Shown: positions 35,843 to 44,407, counted from the stretch's first letter. The stretch is 64,000 nt of DNA from Serratia marcescens subsp. marcescens ATCC 13880 (GCF_017299535.1 NZ_CP071238.1:4216001-4280000); one strand, 5' to 3'. Notes: generated by a model from the sequence alone, not told the origin. Numbers and translations are program-made.

Positions 35843-37099
35843 TCAGTACTTTCTCAGTAACGGCAGCAGAATGAGGCAGCCGACGAACGCCATCACCACC
35901 AGGAACAGCAGGCCGTTATCCATATTGCCGGTGGCGGCGATCAGCGCCCCCATCAGCACCGGCGCCAGCGCGCCGGCAAAATTGCCCAACCCATTGAAGA
36001 TGCCGCCGGCGGTGGCGCTCACCTTGCTGCTGGTGGCCTTCGCCAACAGCGCGAAAATATTCGGCGCGCCGGCGCCCCACATAAAGGTGCTGAAGGCCAT
36101 GGCGGCGATCACGCTGTAGGTGCCCTGCAGGTGCAGCACCACCGCCAGACCGAGGCCGGCGCCGCACAGCGACAGGAAGCAGGCCAGCGCGCGGCGATCC
36201 AGCTTGTCCGACAGCCAGGCGCCCAGCACTTCGCCGAGCAGCATGGCGATGAACGGCAGCGAAGAGAGGTAACCGGCATGCTCCAGATGAATGCCTTTGC
36301 CCTTGATCAGGTAGCTCGGCAACCAGCCGTTCATGCCCCACAGGTAGGTCAGAAAGGCGATGTTGAACAGGCAGATCATCCAAAAGTGCGGACTGCGCAG
36401 CAGCTCGCGGCGGTGCTGTTTGCGTTCGGACACCGCCGGTTTGGCCGCCGCCGCCGGACGCGAGACGTTCAGGTGGCGCATGCCGAACAGCACCAGCAAC
36501 ATCACCGGCAACGTCAGAAACGCCATAAAGAAGAAGGTGGCCTGCCAGTCGAAGGTATTGAGGATGTACAGGGTGACCGGGAAGCCGAGCGCGGCCCCCA
36601 GCGGCGTGCCGAGCAACCACAGCATGGTGGCGCGCGCCTGCAGCTGCGGCGGGAAAGCCTGACGAATAATGGCGTAGGCCATCGGCAGCAACGGCCCTTC
36701 GGCGATGCCGAGCAGGATGCGCAGCGTCATCATGGCGTGATAGGAACGCACCAGCCCCATCAACACCATCAGCACGCCCCACACCACCATCATGCCAATC
36801 AATACCTTGACCGGATTAAGCCGATCGCCGATGCCGCTGAGCAACATTGAGGAAATGCCGTAGGAGAACAGAAACGCGCTCATCAGCAAGCCCAGCCGCG
36901 CCGGGTCAAAACCAATGCCCAATGCCTGCTGAAACTCGGCGTCGGAAAACAGCGCCGCAATGCTGATCTTGTCGAAAAACGCCAGCAGCACGCAGGCGAA
37001 CAGCGCGATCGGCACCGACCAGCGCACCCGCTGCTGCGGATTTTCGGCAACGGTTTCCCCCGCCCGTCCAGCGCGGGCGTCAATGTCTTGCGTAGTCAT
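35843..37099 (-). CDS. MFS transporter (ACS-like) in the Rieske cluster
   Basis: From the ATG at 37099 (GGGAG six bases upstream) the protein has 418 residues and about 12 membrane segments (for example VPIALFACVLLAFFDKISIAALF, FSYGISSMLLSGIGDRLNPVKVLIG). The signature RILLGIAEGPLLPMAYAIIRQAFP is typical of the anion:cation symporter family, whose members take up organic acids. Its position between the reductase gene and the cupin gene suggests that it imports the cluster's substrate. A second MFS gene is divergent from the operon at 43056. Confidence 0.88.
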   Translation of the reverse strand: MTTQDIDARAGRAGETVAENPQQRVRWSVPIALFACVLLAFFDKISIAALFSDAEFQQALGIGFDPARLGLLMSAFLFSYGISSMLLSGIGDRLNPVKVLIGMMVVWGVLMVLMGLVRSYHAMMTLRILLGIAEGPLLPMAYAIIRQAFPPQLQARATMLWLLGTPLGAALGFPVTLYILNTFDWQATFFFMAFLTLPVMLLVLFGMRHLNVSRPAAAAKPAVSERKQHRRELLRSPHFWMICLFNIAFLTYLWGMNGWLPSYLIKGKGIHLEHAGYLSSLPFIAMLLGEVLGAWLSDKLDRRALACFLSLCGAGLGLAVVLHLQGTYSVIAAMAFSTFMWGAGAPNIFALLAKATSSKVSATAGGIFNGLGNFAGALAPVLMGALIAATGNMDNGLLFLVVMAFVGCLILLPLLRKY

Positions 37100-37122
37100 A
37101 AAACGCTCCCGAGGTTCGGGCG

Positions 37123-38334
37123 TTATTTCAACGCCATCAAAGAAAACTCCGCATCCGCCAGTTGCTGCGGATCCAGCACCCGGCCGCTCGCCAGCCAACG
37201 CTTGCCGAGTTTGATGGTGCGCGCGTCGTTGAACGCCACCATCTGCACCAGCTGCCGATCGGCGTTCAGCGTGAAGAACACCTGCGACTGCGGCGTGCGG
37301 CGCACCACATGATGCACACCGCCGCTCGGCACGCCGAGGATCTGGATATTGACGTCATATTGATCCGACCACAGCCAGGCCACGTCGTCATACGGGGCGG
37401 CGAAGGCGTCGAGCATCGCGCAGGCGGTGCTGATGGCCTGATTTTGCGCGTAGGCCCAGGACTGCAGGCACAGGCCAAGCGTCGGGTGACGCGCCACGTC
37501 GCCGGCGGCGAAGATCGCCGGATGGCTGGTGCGCCCCTGGCCGTCGACCACAATGCCGGACTCGATCGCCAGCCCGGCGCTGCGCGCCAGTTCGAGATTC
37601 AGCTCGACGCCGATCCCCACCACCACCAGATCGAAGGCCTGCGGATCGCTGACTTCGCTGCCGATCCAGGCGGCGCCGTCGCGATCTTCCAGCGAGATCT
37701 CGCCGCAGCCGCACAGCACCGTGACGCCCTGCCGGCGATGCAGTTCGAGCAACGCCTGCGAGACATCGGCGCCGACGCTGCGCATGCACAGCGCAGGCTG
37801 GCGTTCAAACACCGTCACCTCGGCGCCGAGACGCCGCGCGGAAGCGGCGATCTCCAGCCCGATCCAACCGCCGCCGACGATCGCCAGGCGACGACAGCCC
37901 TGCAGCCCCTGCCGCAACCGGGCCGCATCGTCCCAGGAACGCAGCGTCATCACGCGCGGGTGCTGCGCCCAGGCGGCGCCCGGCACACGCGGCCGCCCGC
38001 CGGTGGCGATCAGCAACTGCTCGAACTGCAGCCGTTGCCCATCGCTGAGCGTAACGATTTGCTGTTCGGCGTCGATGGACTCGGCGCGCAGCGGGCGGCG
38101 CCAGTCGATATTCAACTCCGCCACCGTCTGTTCGCTGAACAGCCGGCTGAGAGGAGCCGCGGCATCCAGCAACGCCGCTTTCGACAGCGGCGGCCGCTCG
38201 TAAAAATCGTAGGGTTCGTCGCTGACAACCGTCAGCCGGCCGCTGTAACCGCGGTCGCGCAGCGTCTTGGCCGCCCAGCCGCCGGCCTGGCCGCCACCGA
38301 CGATGACGATGCCCGCCTGTTCAGCCCGGTTCAT
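37123..38334 (-). CDS. FAD-dependent ferredoxin reductase of the Rieske oxygenase system
   Basis: The 403-residue flavoprotein is of the BphA4/HcaD type. The FAD site is IVIVGGGQAGGWAAKTLRDRGYSG, followed by ERPPLSKAALL, the NAD-binding LAIVGGGWIGLEIAASARRLGAEVTVFER, and the second FAD motif FAAGDVARHP. It should pass electrons from NADH to the small Rieske ferredoxin at 42341. It overlaps the extradiol-type dioxygenase stop by 4 bases (ATGA). Although the reductase and ferredoxin genes are 4 kb apart, both lie in the same operon-like array and no other reductase is present. Confidence 0.92.
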   Translation of the reverse strand: MNRAEQAGIVIVGGGQAGGWAAKTLRDRGYSGRLTVVSDEPYDFYERPPLSKAALLDAAAPLSRLFSEQTVAELNIDWRRPLRAESIDAEQQIVTLSDGQRLQFEQLLIATGGRPRVPGAAWAQHPRVMTLRSWDDAARLRQGLQGCRRLAIVGGGWIGLEIAASARRLGAEVTVFERQPALCMRSVGADVSQALLELHRRQGVTVLCGCGEISLEDRDGAAWIGSEVSDPQAFDLVVVGIGVELNLELARSAGLAIESGIVVDGQGRTSHPAIFAAGDVARHPTLGLCLQSWAYAQNQAISTACAMLDAFAAPYDDVAWLWSDQYDVNIQILGVPSGGVHHVVRRTPQSQVFFTLNADRQLVQMVAFNDARTIKLGKRWLASGRVLDPQQLADAEFSLMALK

Positions 38335-39272
38335 AACGCCTCCGCTTTTTTATGCTGGCGGCGCGTGTCGTGATCGATGCCGCCCTCTACCGCCCATTCG
38401 GTGAAGGAGACCAGCGAATGCTCCAGCTCGCGCGGCTGCCAGTTTTCCGTCAGATAATCGTCGTTGGTGTAGTACTCGAACGCGCCGCCGGTCGGGCTGT
38501 TGACGTACCAGAAATAGGCCGAGGAGATCGGGTGGCGGCCGGGGCCGATAAAGGTGCTCCACTGCTCTTTGTTCATGGCGATGCCGCCGCCGATCACTTC
38601 GTGGATATCGCGCACGGTGAACGCCACGTGATTCAGGCCGCGTGGGCGGTTCGGCAGCTTCAGCAGGAACAGGTTATGATGGCCGCCGCGCGCCTGGGTG
38701 CGCAGGAAGACGGCGCGATCGATATAGCGATCGGAAACCTGGAAATCCAACAGCTCGCGATAGAAACGCTCGGTCGCCGCCAGGTCGTCAACGAAGAACA
38801 CTACGTGGCCGATGTTGATAGGTTGCGCCTGCGAATAGACCGGGCTGGGTTGATCGATGCGGCGCACGTCGCCCCACTGGTTGATCGGCGTGACCGGCAC
38901 CTCGACCGCCTGCTGGCGGCTGACGACGAAGCGCAGCGTCATGCCGTTGGGATCGCGGCATTCCAACTCTTCTCCCACCTGACGGAAGCCGGGCATCAAC
39001 GCCAAACGCGGCTGCAGGCGCGCCAGTTCGGCGGGCGAGGCCACGCCCCATGTCATGCGGCGCAGGGTGGAACCGCCTTCAAACGCCGCAGGCAGCGCCG
39101 CGCTTTGCAACGGGTGCAGAACGACCCGCGCCCCGCTCAGGGTAGTGAATTCGCGCTGCGGTTCGCCCCAATGTTGCGTGGCGGGCTGCAGGCCAAAGTC
39201 TTGCATGAATTTTTCGCAGGTTGGCAGATCTTCGACGCCAAACTCCAGTTTTTCGATTCCGATTACGCTCAT
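38331..39272 (-). CDS. Two-domain VOC family protein, type I extradiol dioxygenase-like
   Basis: The 313-residue protein consists of two VOC-type domains (about residues 5-120 and 150-275). The second keeps a full 2-His-1-carboxylate metal triad: H156 (INIGHVVFF), H215 (GLNHVAFTV) and E266 (GAFEYYTND). The N-terminal domain lacks an obvious set, as in type I extradiol catechol dioxygenases. It should therefore open a dihydroxylated ring next to the diol using Fe(II) or Mn(II) and oxygen. A glyoxalase-like function cannot be excluded. It overlaps the reductase gene by 4 bases; 109 bases separate it from the IclR gene upstream. Confidence 0.87.
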   Translation of the reverse strand: MSVIGIEKLEFGVEDLPTCEKFMQDFGLQPATQHWGEPQREFTTLSGARVVLHPLQSAALPAAFEGGSTLRRMTWGVASPAELARLQPRLALMPGFRQVGEELECRDPNGMTLRFVVSRQQAVEVPVTPINQWGDVRRIDQPSPVYSQAQPINIGHVVFFVDDLAATERFYRELLDFQVSDRYIDRAVFLRTQARGGHHNLFLLKLPNRPRGLNHVAFTVRDIHEVIGGGIAMNKEQWSTFIGPGRHPISSAYFWYVNSPTGGAFEYYTNDDYLTENWQPRELEHSLVSFTEWAVEGGIDHDTRRQHKKAEAL

Positions 39273-39381
39273 TGCTCAGCCTCACGTTCTCGCTGTATAC
39301 GGTTTTCAGGCATGACTGAACCCCGGCCCCTGTTTGCTGTGGGCCTTATCCCTGCCTGAGTGAAAGAGTCGATCCTGTCGG

Positions 39382-40176
39382 TTAGCCGACGTTGGCCTGC
39401 GGCGGCGCGCCGAGGAAGCCGGAAATTTTCTCCGCCGCATCGCGCACTTCCATGCGCAGCCGCTCGCGATCCGCTTTCGGGATCTCATCGGACGGCACCA
39501 TGATGCTGACCACCGCCTCGACCCGCTGCTCACGGTTGAAGATCGGGTAGACGATCGAGGAGATGCCGTGGCGGAAGAATGATTCGCCGATCACATAGCC
39601 GCGCGCCTTGTCTTGCTGCACCATCTGCCACAGCGTTTCGCGATCCGCCGGGGTGCCCGGCGCGTTGCCCGGCAGCTGCTCGTCCGGATAGAGTTGTTCG
39701 AACTCGCTGCGGGTGGCGCTGGTCAACAACATGCGGCCGAGCGAGGTTTGGTGCACCGGCAAACGGGTGCCGACGCTGACCTGATTGATCTGCGAACCGG
39801 CGGCGCTGACGCGGGCGATATAGATCACGTCGCGCCCGTCGCGGATCGCCAGATGGCTGCTGCACTGGCTGCGATCGCGCAGCTGCTCGATCACCGGCTG
39901 GCCGGCCTGCGCCACATCCAGCGACGCGATATATTCGAAGCCGAGGCGCAGCACCTTGATGCCGAGCGCAAAGGTGTTGGTGCGCGGATTGCGCTCCAGA
40001 AAGCCCAGGTGTTCGAGCGTCTGCACCACGCGATAAGCGGTGGCCTTCGGCATATCGACCAGGCGATGCAACTCGGCGAAGGTCATCTCCTTATGCTGCT
40101 CGCCAAACGCCAGCAGCAACTGCAACCCGCGATCCAGCCCCGGGATCAGATACTTACATGCTTGCTCGTCCGCCAT
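39382..40176 (-). CDS. IclR-family transcriptional regulator
   Basis: The 264-residue regulator has an N-terminal winged helix-turn-helix (LDRGLQLLLAFGEQHKEMTFAELHRLVDMPKATAYRVVQTLEHLGFL) and the IclR effector domain, with GTRLPVHQTSLGRMLL-like sequence (VGTRLPVHQTSLGRMLLTSA). IclR proteins typically control aromatic or organic-acid catabolic operons. It lies inside the operon between the alpha-subunit/SDR genes and the dioxygenase gene. Candidate operators with GAAAC/GTTTC arms are present upstream of the ferredoxin gene (42681-42743). It may act as repressor or activator; the sequence does not decide. Confidence 0.92.
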   Translation of the reverse strand: MADEQACKYLIPGLDRGLQLLLAFGEQHKEMTFAELHRLVDMPKATAYRVVQTLEHLGFLERNPRTNTFALGIKVLRLGFEYIASLDVAQAGQPVIEQLRDRSQCSSHLAIRDGRDVIYIARVSAAGSQINQVSVGTRLPVHQTSLGRMLLTSATRSEFEQLYPDEQLPGNAPGTPADRETLWQMVQQDKARGYVIGESFFRHGISSIVYPIFNREQRVEAVVSIMVPSDEIPKADRERLRMEVRDAAEKISGFLGAPPQANVG

Positions 40177-40213
40177 CTCTCGCTCCTGCGCTGTGCGCCT
40201 GCCCTGCGGGCCG

Positions 40214-40969
40214 TCAGTTGAATACGAAGCCGCCGTTGACCGGCAGCAGTTGACCGGTGACGAAATTCGCCAGCGGCGACAGCAGATAAAGCACCGTACC
40301 GTTCACATCGTCCGGGTGCTGCGCCCCGGCCAGCGCGCGCCCCTGCTCGTACAGCTGGTGGCGTTCGGCGGGGACATACTCGGTAGCTTCCACCCGCGTC
40401 AGGCCCGGCGCGATGGCGTTGACGCAGATCCCCTGCGGACCCAGTTCACGCGCCATCGATCGGGTCATCGCGATCAGCGCGCCTTTACTGGCAACATAGG
40501 CCATCAGGCGCGGCGCGCCCCACAGCGCGGTGTCCGACGCCACGTTGACGATCTTGGCGTGCGGGTTGCGCGCCAGCAGCGGCACCGCCGCCTGGCTCAC
40601 CAGCCAGGTGCCGCGCACGTTGACCTGCATCACCCGATCCCACAGTTCGATATCGTATTCCATCATGGTTTTGCCGCCGACGCCGGTCGCCAGCGCCGCG
40701 TTGTTCACCAGGCCGTCGATCCCGCCGCCTGCGGCGATCTTCTCGAACGCCGAACGGATCGAATCCGGTGACGCCAGATCGATCGTCTGCGTTTCCACCT
40801 GAGCGCCCTGCTCGCGCAGCGCGGCGCCGCTCGCCGCCAGCTCATCCGCCAAAATGTCGCACATCACCACCTGCGCGCCGGCAGCCGCGATGGCGGCGGC
40901 GAAGCTGTAGCCCAGGCCGCGCGCCGCGCCGGTGACCACGATGCGTTTACCGTTCAGCAGGCCGTTCAC
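40214..40969 (-). CDS. SDR family dehydrogenase (probable cis-dihydrodiol dehydrogenase)
   Basis: The 251-residue protein is a classical SDR. The cofactor motif VTGAARGLGYSFA spans residues 12-24, NNAAL follows, and the catalytic pair is Y158/K162 in AYVASKGALIAMTR with S145 in VASDT. It overlaps the Rieske alpha-subunit gene by 4 bases (ATGA), so its translation is coupled to it. This position suggests dehydrogenation of the cis-diol made by the oxygenase to a catechol-like product, an inference from other ring-hydroxylating clusters. Unlike the second SDR of the cluster its catalytic residues are all present. Confidence 0.9.
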   Translation of the reverse strand: MNGLLNGKRIVVTGAARGLGYSFAAAIAAAGAQVVMCDILADELAASGAALREQGAQVETQTIDLASPDSIRSAFEKIAAGGGIDGLVNNAALATGVGGKTMMEYDIELWDRVMQVNVRGTWLVSQAAVPLLARNPHAKIVNVASDTALWGAPRLMAYVASKGALIAMTRSMARELGPQGICVNAIAPGLTRVEATEYVPAERHQLYEQGRALAGAQHPDDVNGTVLYLLSPLANFVTGQLLPVNGGFVFN

Positions 40970-42009
40970 TGCGCCGCCTCCCGCTCGCGCAGCGTCGCCA
41001 GCTGTTTTTGCGCCTCTTTCTGCATCAGGCGGCGCAGGCGAGAAAGACCGACGTCGTGCTGGTACAGATATTCGCGGCCGCGGGCGTTAGGCGCCATGTT
41101 CTCAAGCACGATGCGATCCTGCTCGAGCACGTCCCAATGCAACGATTCCAGGCGATTGCGGTACATGAAGCGCCACATGTCGCGCTGCCAGTCTTTGACC
41201 TTACGAATGCGCCAGAAGAATACCCGGCAGTGATCCTTGTCTTCCGGCACCACCATGCCGATGATCCAGAAGTGACCGCCCGGCCCGAAACGCTTCTTGT
41301 ACGGGATCGACAGGCGCATCCAATACGCGCCGCTGTTGCCGAATTCCACCCAGTCGAAGTTGACGCCGATCTGGCCGTTTTTCTTGAAGATGAAGCCGCT
41401 GTCGGTCGGCTCCAGCGCCATGTCCGCCTTGCGATCACCTTCCGCCATCGAGTGTGAAGAGGAGTGCAGGTAAGTGCCGTGCATCGGATCCATCACGTTT
41501 TCCAGGGCGTACTGGTAGTTGCAGTTCCAGCTGGCGGTGCACAGAAAATTACTGTACGACGCTTCGTCCGCCAGCTCTTGCGGGAAAGTCAGCTCCGCCG
41601 GCGCTTCATCCGCCGTCACGCCGAAATAGAGGAACACCGCGCCATAGGCTTCTTTGGCCGGGTAAGACCGCAGGCATTTTTGCCCCACCAGCGGGCAGCG
41701 ATCCACCGCCGGCACGTCTTTCACCGTCCCGTCTCCGCCGACTTCCACCCCGTGATACCAGCAGGCAATACGATCGCCGAGGTTCCACCCCATGGAAAGC
41801 CGCGCACCGCGGTGCGGGCAGCGATCTTCCAACGCGTGGATCAGGCCTTCACCGTCGCGCCACACCACGATTTGCTGCTCGAGACGGGTGATGCCGACCG
41901 GGTTGTTGCCCACTTCCCAACTGGCCAGCACCGGATACCACATGCCGCGCAATCCCTGGTCAAGATAGTCCTGCAGGCTCTGTTCGGAGGATGTTGTGTT
42001 TGCTGTCAT
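40966..42009 (-). CDS. Rieske non-heme iron oxygenase alpha subunit
   Basis: The 347-residue oxygenase has the Rieske ligands C64/H66 (CPHRGARLSMGW) and C83/H86 (CWYHGVEV) and the mononuclear iron site with bridging D174 and H177/H182 in NVMDPMHGTYLH. There is no beta-subunit gene nearby, so the enzyme should be of the alpha-only (trimeric) type, as in vanillate, carbazole and dicamba oxygenases. It should hydroxylate or dihydroxylate an aromatic or heteroaromatic ring, fed by the ferredoxin at 42341 and the reductase at 37123. A 102-residue small protein gene lies between it and the ferredoxin gene. Confidence 0.93.
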   Translation of the reverse strand: MTANTTSSEQSLQDYLDQGLRGMWYPVLASWEVGNNPVGITRLEQQIVVWRDGEGLIHALEDRCPHRGARLSMGWNLGDRIACWYHGVEVGGDGTVKDVPAVDRCPLVGQKCLRSYPAKEAYGAVFLYFGVTADEAPAELTFPQELADEASYSNFLCTASWNCNYQYALENVMDPMHGTYLHSSSHSMAEGDRKADMALEPTDSGFIFKKNGQIGVNFDWVEFGNSGAYWMRLSIPYKKRFGPGGHFWIIGMVVPEDKDHCRVFFWRIRKVKDWQRDMWRFMYRNRLESLHWDVLEQDRIVLENMAPNARGREYLYQHDVGLSRLRRLMQKEAQKQLATLREREAAQ

Positions 42010-42029
42010 TGTCTTCTCCCGGATGTGGC

Positions 42030-42338
42030 TCAGAAACCGTTAACGTGAAGGAATTCGCGGAACGTCGCCTCATTCCACGGTTGGCCGCTGCGATCGAACA
42101 GGCGGCGCTGATTCAACGCGCTGACGATCTGCTCCAGCTCTTCCGCCCCCTGATCGAAGATCGTTTCCAGCGCCGCCACCAGCGCGGTTTCGAAACCGTC
42201 CGGCACCCGGGCGCGGTTTTGCCAGATGACATTGCGGAACTGGCCCGGCTGATGGATTTGGCCGTTGCCGCCTTCGCGGGCCGGCGTCACTTGTTGGGTG
42301 TCCGGCAGCCAGGGATTGAAATCGGTGATGTGCTGCAT
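42030..42338 (-). CDS. Small protein of the Rieske cluster, recombinase-like helix-turn-helix type (unknown function)
   Basis: From the ATG at 42338 this is a 102-residue soluble protein (MQHITDFNPWLPDTQQVTPA...). It lies 2 bases after the ferredoxin stop and 20 bases before the oxygenase alpha start, so it is embedded in the oxygenase subunits. The middle is predicted helical (ALVAALETIFDQGAEELEQIVSALNQRRLF), followed by SGQPWNEATFREFLHVNGF, which looks like a helix-turn-helix end; I recall homologues named 'recombinase-like helix-turn-helix domain' in similar clusters. It has no cysteine and no Rieske motif. It could be a small oxygenase accessory subunit. An upstream frame to 42434 is not needed. 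Confidence 0.78.
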   Translation of the reverse strand: MQHITDFNPWLPDTQQVTPAREGGNGQIHQPGQFRNVIWQNRARVPDGFETALVAALETIFDQGAEELEQIVSALNQRRLFDRSGQPWNEATFREFLHVNGF

Positions 42339-42340
42339 GA

Positions 42341-42658
42341 TTACTCCTCCGCGATAAAGGTGATCTGGATTTGGTTGTCGACCACCCGGGTGGGATAGGT
42401 TTGCAGATCTCGGCCGCCCGGCTCGCGCAGGCACTGGCCGGTACGCACGTCAAACAGCGCTTCGTGCAGCGGGCACTCAACCTTGCCGTCGTCTACAAAC
42501 CCCTGGCTGAGCAAGGCATAAGCATGCGGGCAGACGTCTTCCAGCGCGTAGTAGTTACCGTCGAGCAGGTACACCCCGATCTCTTTTCCTTCCACTTTGC
42601 CGGAGAAAGGAAAATCTTCTTTCACCTGAGACACTTCGCACACATTCTTCCAGCTCAT
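42341..42658 (-). CDS. Rieske-type [2Fe-2S] ferredoxin component
   Basis: The 105-residue soluble Rieske ferredoxin has ligands C43/H45 (DVCPHAYALL) and C62/H65 (ECPLHEALFD). It shuttles electrons from the FAD reductase (37123-38334) to the oxygenase alpha subunit. It is the first gene of the operon-like array. A promoter-like pair (TTGACG and TATAGT, 16 bases apart) lies about 65-90 bases upstream, and GAAAC/GTTTC palindromes lie between promoter and start. The start MSWKNVCEVSQVKEDFPFSG fits the family. Confidence 0.92.
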   Translation of the reverse strand: MSWKNVCEVSQVKEDFPFSGKVEGKEIGVYLLDGNYYALEDVCPHAYALLSQGFVDDGKVECPLHEALFDVRTGQCLREPGGRDLQTYPTRVVDNQIQITFIAEE

Positions 42659-42680
42659 TGCTTTTATCCTCTATCTGATT

Positions 42681-42704
42681 GTTTCATATATGAAACTCAG
42701 TTTC
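42681..42704. promoter_or_regulatory. Overlapping GTTTC/GAAAC palindromes, candidate IclR operator
   Basis: GTTTCATATATGAAAC at 42681-42696 is a perfect 16-base palindrome. It shares its right half with GAAACTCAGTTTC (42692-42704), another perfect inverted repeat with a 3-base centre. A third related element, CGAAACTTTCG, lies at 42733-42743 inside the promoter spacer. The first two lie downstream of the predicted transcription start of the ferredoxin operon. Confidence 0.6.
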
Positions 42705-42719
42705 TTATTTAATACAGCC

Positions 42720-42747
42720 ACTATAAGTCTGGCGAAACTTTCGTCAA
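42720..42747 (-). promoter_or_regulatory. Sigma-70-type promoter of the Rieske operon
   Basis: On the minus strand, -35 TTGACG (42747-42742) and -10 TATAGT (42725-42720) are separated by 16 bases; both match consensus at 5 of 6 positions. The transcript would start near 42713 and have a leader of about 55 bases before the ferredoxin start. Confidence 0.65.
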
Positions 42748-43055
42748 GCGAGCGGAACGGCAAATGTTAATGAAAGGTTGTTTAAAAATGACAAATGCGG
42801 GAAGGATCACGAAATCATGCACCGATATGAAAAACCTATGTCAGTTGTGCGCTCCCTCGCTAATTTATGGCAAAAAACGCGTTGATCTCTGCGGCGAATT
42901 GCGCGTAAAAGTGTTTTCTCTCTGTCATTCACACCCTATTTGATAACAATAAATTTACATCAATCAGCCCCATCCCCGCGTTTGCGCCAAATGGCATCCT
43001 CGGGTGAGTTTACTGCTGCCTGAATTCGTCAACCGCTCGCACTGAGGAACGCGCC
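42748..43055. other. Remaining divergent control region between ferredoxin and MFS genes
   Basis: These 308 bases are AT-rich compared with the flanking genes, especially 42750-42960. They should hold the promoter of the divergent MFS gene at 43056, but I cannot single out a convincing -35/-10 pair. No small gene is seen. Confidence 0.4.
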
Positions 43056-44297
43056 GTGCAACAACGTCAACGCTGGTTTGGGGTGCTCGCCCTGCTGTTT
43101 CTGATCGTTATCGCCTATGCGGATCGGGTTAATATCGCCGTGATGTTGGTCAATCCCGACTTCCTGCAACACTTTCAACTCGGCGGTGACCGCGCTCACC
43201 AGGGCACGCTGATGACGGTGTTTTTACTCGGTTACGGCCTGTCCGCCATGTTGCTGACGCCGTTTCTGGAAACGCTGATGGGTTACCGCCGCGCGCTGAC
43301 GCTGAGCGTGGTGCTGTGGGCGCTGCTCACCGCCGCCTCGCCGCTGGCGGGATCGCTGCTGTTGCTGTGCGCGGTGCGCGCGCTGCTTGGCGTCAGCGAA
43401 GGGCCGCTGTTCTCGCTGAAAACCATGTACATCAGCGATCATTTCGCCGCCGACGAGCGCGGCAAGCCCAACGCGGTCAGCGCGCTGGGCGTCTCGTTGG
43501 GGCTGGTGCTCGGCTTTCCGCTGGTGAGTTTTCTGATGGCGCACTTCGGGTGGGCGATGTCGTTTCACCTGCTGGCGCTGCTCAACCTGCTGCTGGGCCT
43601 GGCGCTGGTGCGGTTGTTCATTCATCCGCTCGCCTTACCCTCATCTTCACGCCCTGCCGATTCGCAACCGGTGCTAAGCCGCGTCTGGCACACCTTCGCG
43701 CTGGCCTGGCGCACGCCGATGCTCGGCTGGATCCTGCTGATCGAGATCGCCACGCTCAGCTACCTGTGGGGCTCCAGCGCCTGGCTGCCGGCTTACCTGA
43801 CCGATGAAAAAGGGTTCTCCATCAAGCAAATGGGCTGGATGGCGGCGCTGCCGTTCATCGTCAGCATCGCCTCCAAATACCTCGGCGGCGCGTTGCTCGA
43901 TCGTATCCGCCCCTATCAGGCGCCGCTGATCTTCGTCTTTGGCGGCGCGGCGACCGCACTGTGCATCTATGGCGTAATGAACAGCCATCAGCTTGGTTGG
44001 ATCGCCTTCTTCCTGCTGGCGGCCAACGCCTGTTGGGGTGCGCAGGGCGCGGCGATCCCCACGCTGCTGCAGCATTATGCGCGGCCGGAGGCGGTCGGCA
44101 GCGCCTATGGGCTGATCAACGGCATCGGCAATCTGTTCTCGGCGTTCGTGCCGATGGCCATGGGCATGGTGATGGCCAGCCAGGGCAAGGTGTCCTCGGG
44201 CTTTGCGGTGCTGATTGCCTCACAGCTGTTGACGCTGCTGGCGGGCGGCGCGCTGTTTAGCCGTATGTTGCTGGCGCGCCAGGTGAAACGGGCATAA
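43056..44297 (+). CDS. MFS transporter divergent from the Rieske operon
   Basis: A GTG start at 43056, preceded by GAGGA, gives 413 residues with about 12 membrane segments. The beginning FGVLALLFLIVIAYADRVNIAVMLVNPDF and the signature RALLGVSEGPLFSLKTMYISDHF are typical of the anion:cation symporter branch of the MFS. It resembles the MFS protein inside the operon in layout but is clearly a different protein. It probably moves a substrate or product of the Rieske pathway. No terminator is evident downstream; a decayed hok locus follows on the other strand. Confidence 0.87.
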   Translation: MQQRQRWFGVLALLFLIVIAYADRVNIAVMLVNPDFLQHFQLGGDRAHQGTLMTVFLLGYGLSAMLLTPFLETLMGYRRALTLSVVLWALLTAASPLAGSLLLLCAVRALLGVSEGPLFSLKTMYISDHFAADERGKPNAVSALGVSLGLVLGFPLVSFLMAHFGWAMSFHLLALLNLLLGLALVRLFIHPLALPSSSRPADSQPVLSRVWHTFALAWRTPMLGWILLIEIATLSYLWGSSAWLPAYLTDEKGFSIKQMGWMAALPFIVSIASKYLGGALLDRIRPYQAPLIFVFGGAATALCIYGVMNSHQLGWIAFFLLAANACWGAQGAAIPTLLQHYARPEAVGSAYGLINGIGNLFSAFVPMAMGMVMASQGKVSSGFAVLIASQLLTLLAGGALFSRMLLARQVKRA

Positions 44298-44407
44298 ATC
44301 CGTTTCACCGTGTTCTACGGCGGCAAACCGAACGCGTTGAGAGGGTGCTCATGGATATGGACGCCAACAACCAGCAGACGGGGGATATCCCCCGTCGCCG
44401 GGTTGCC

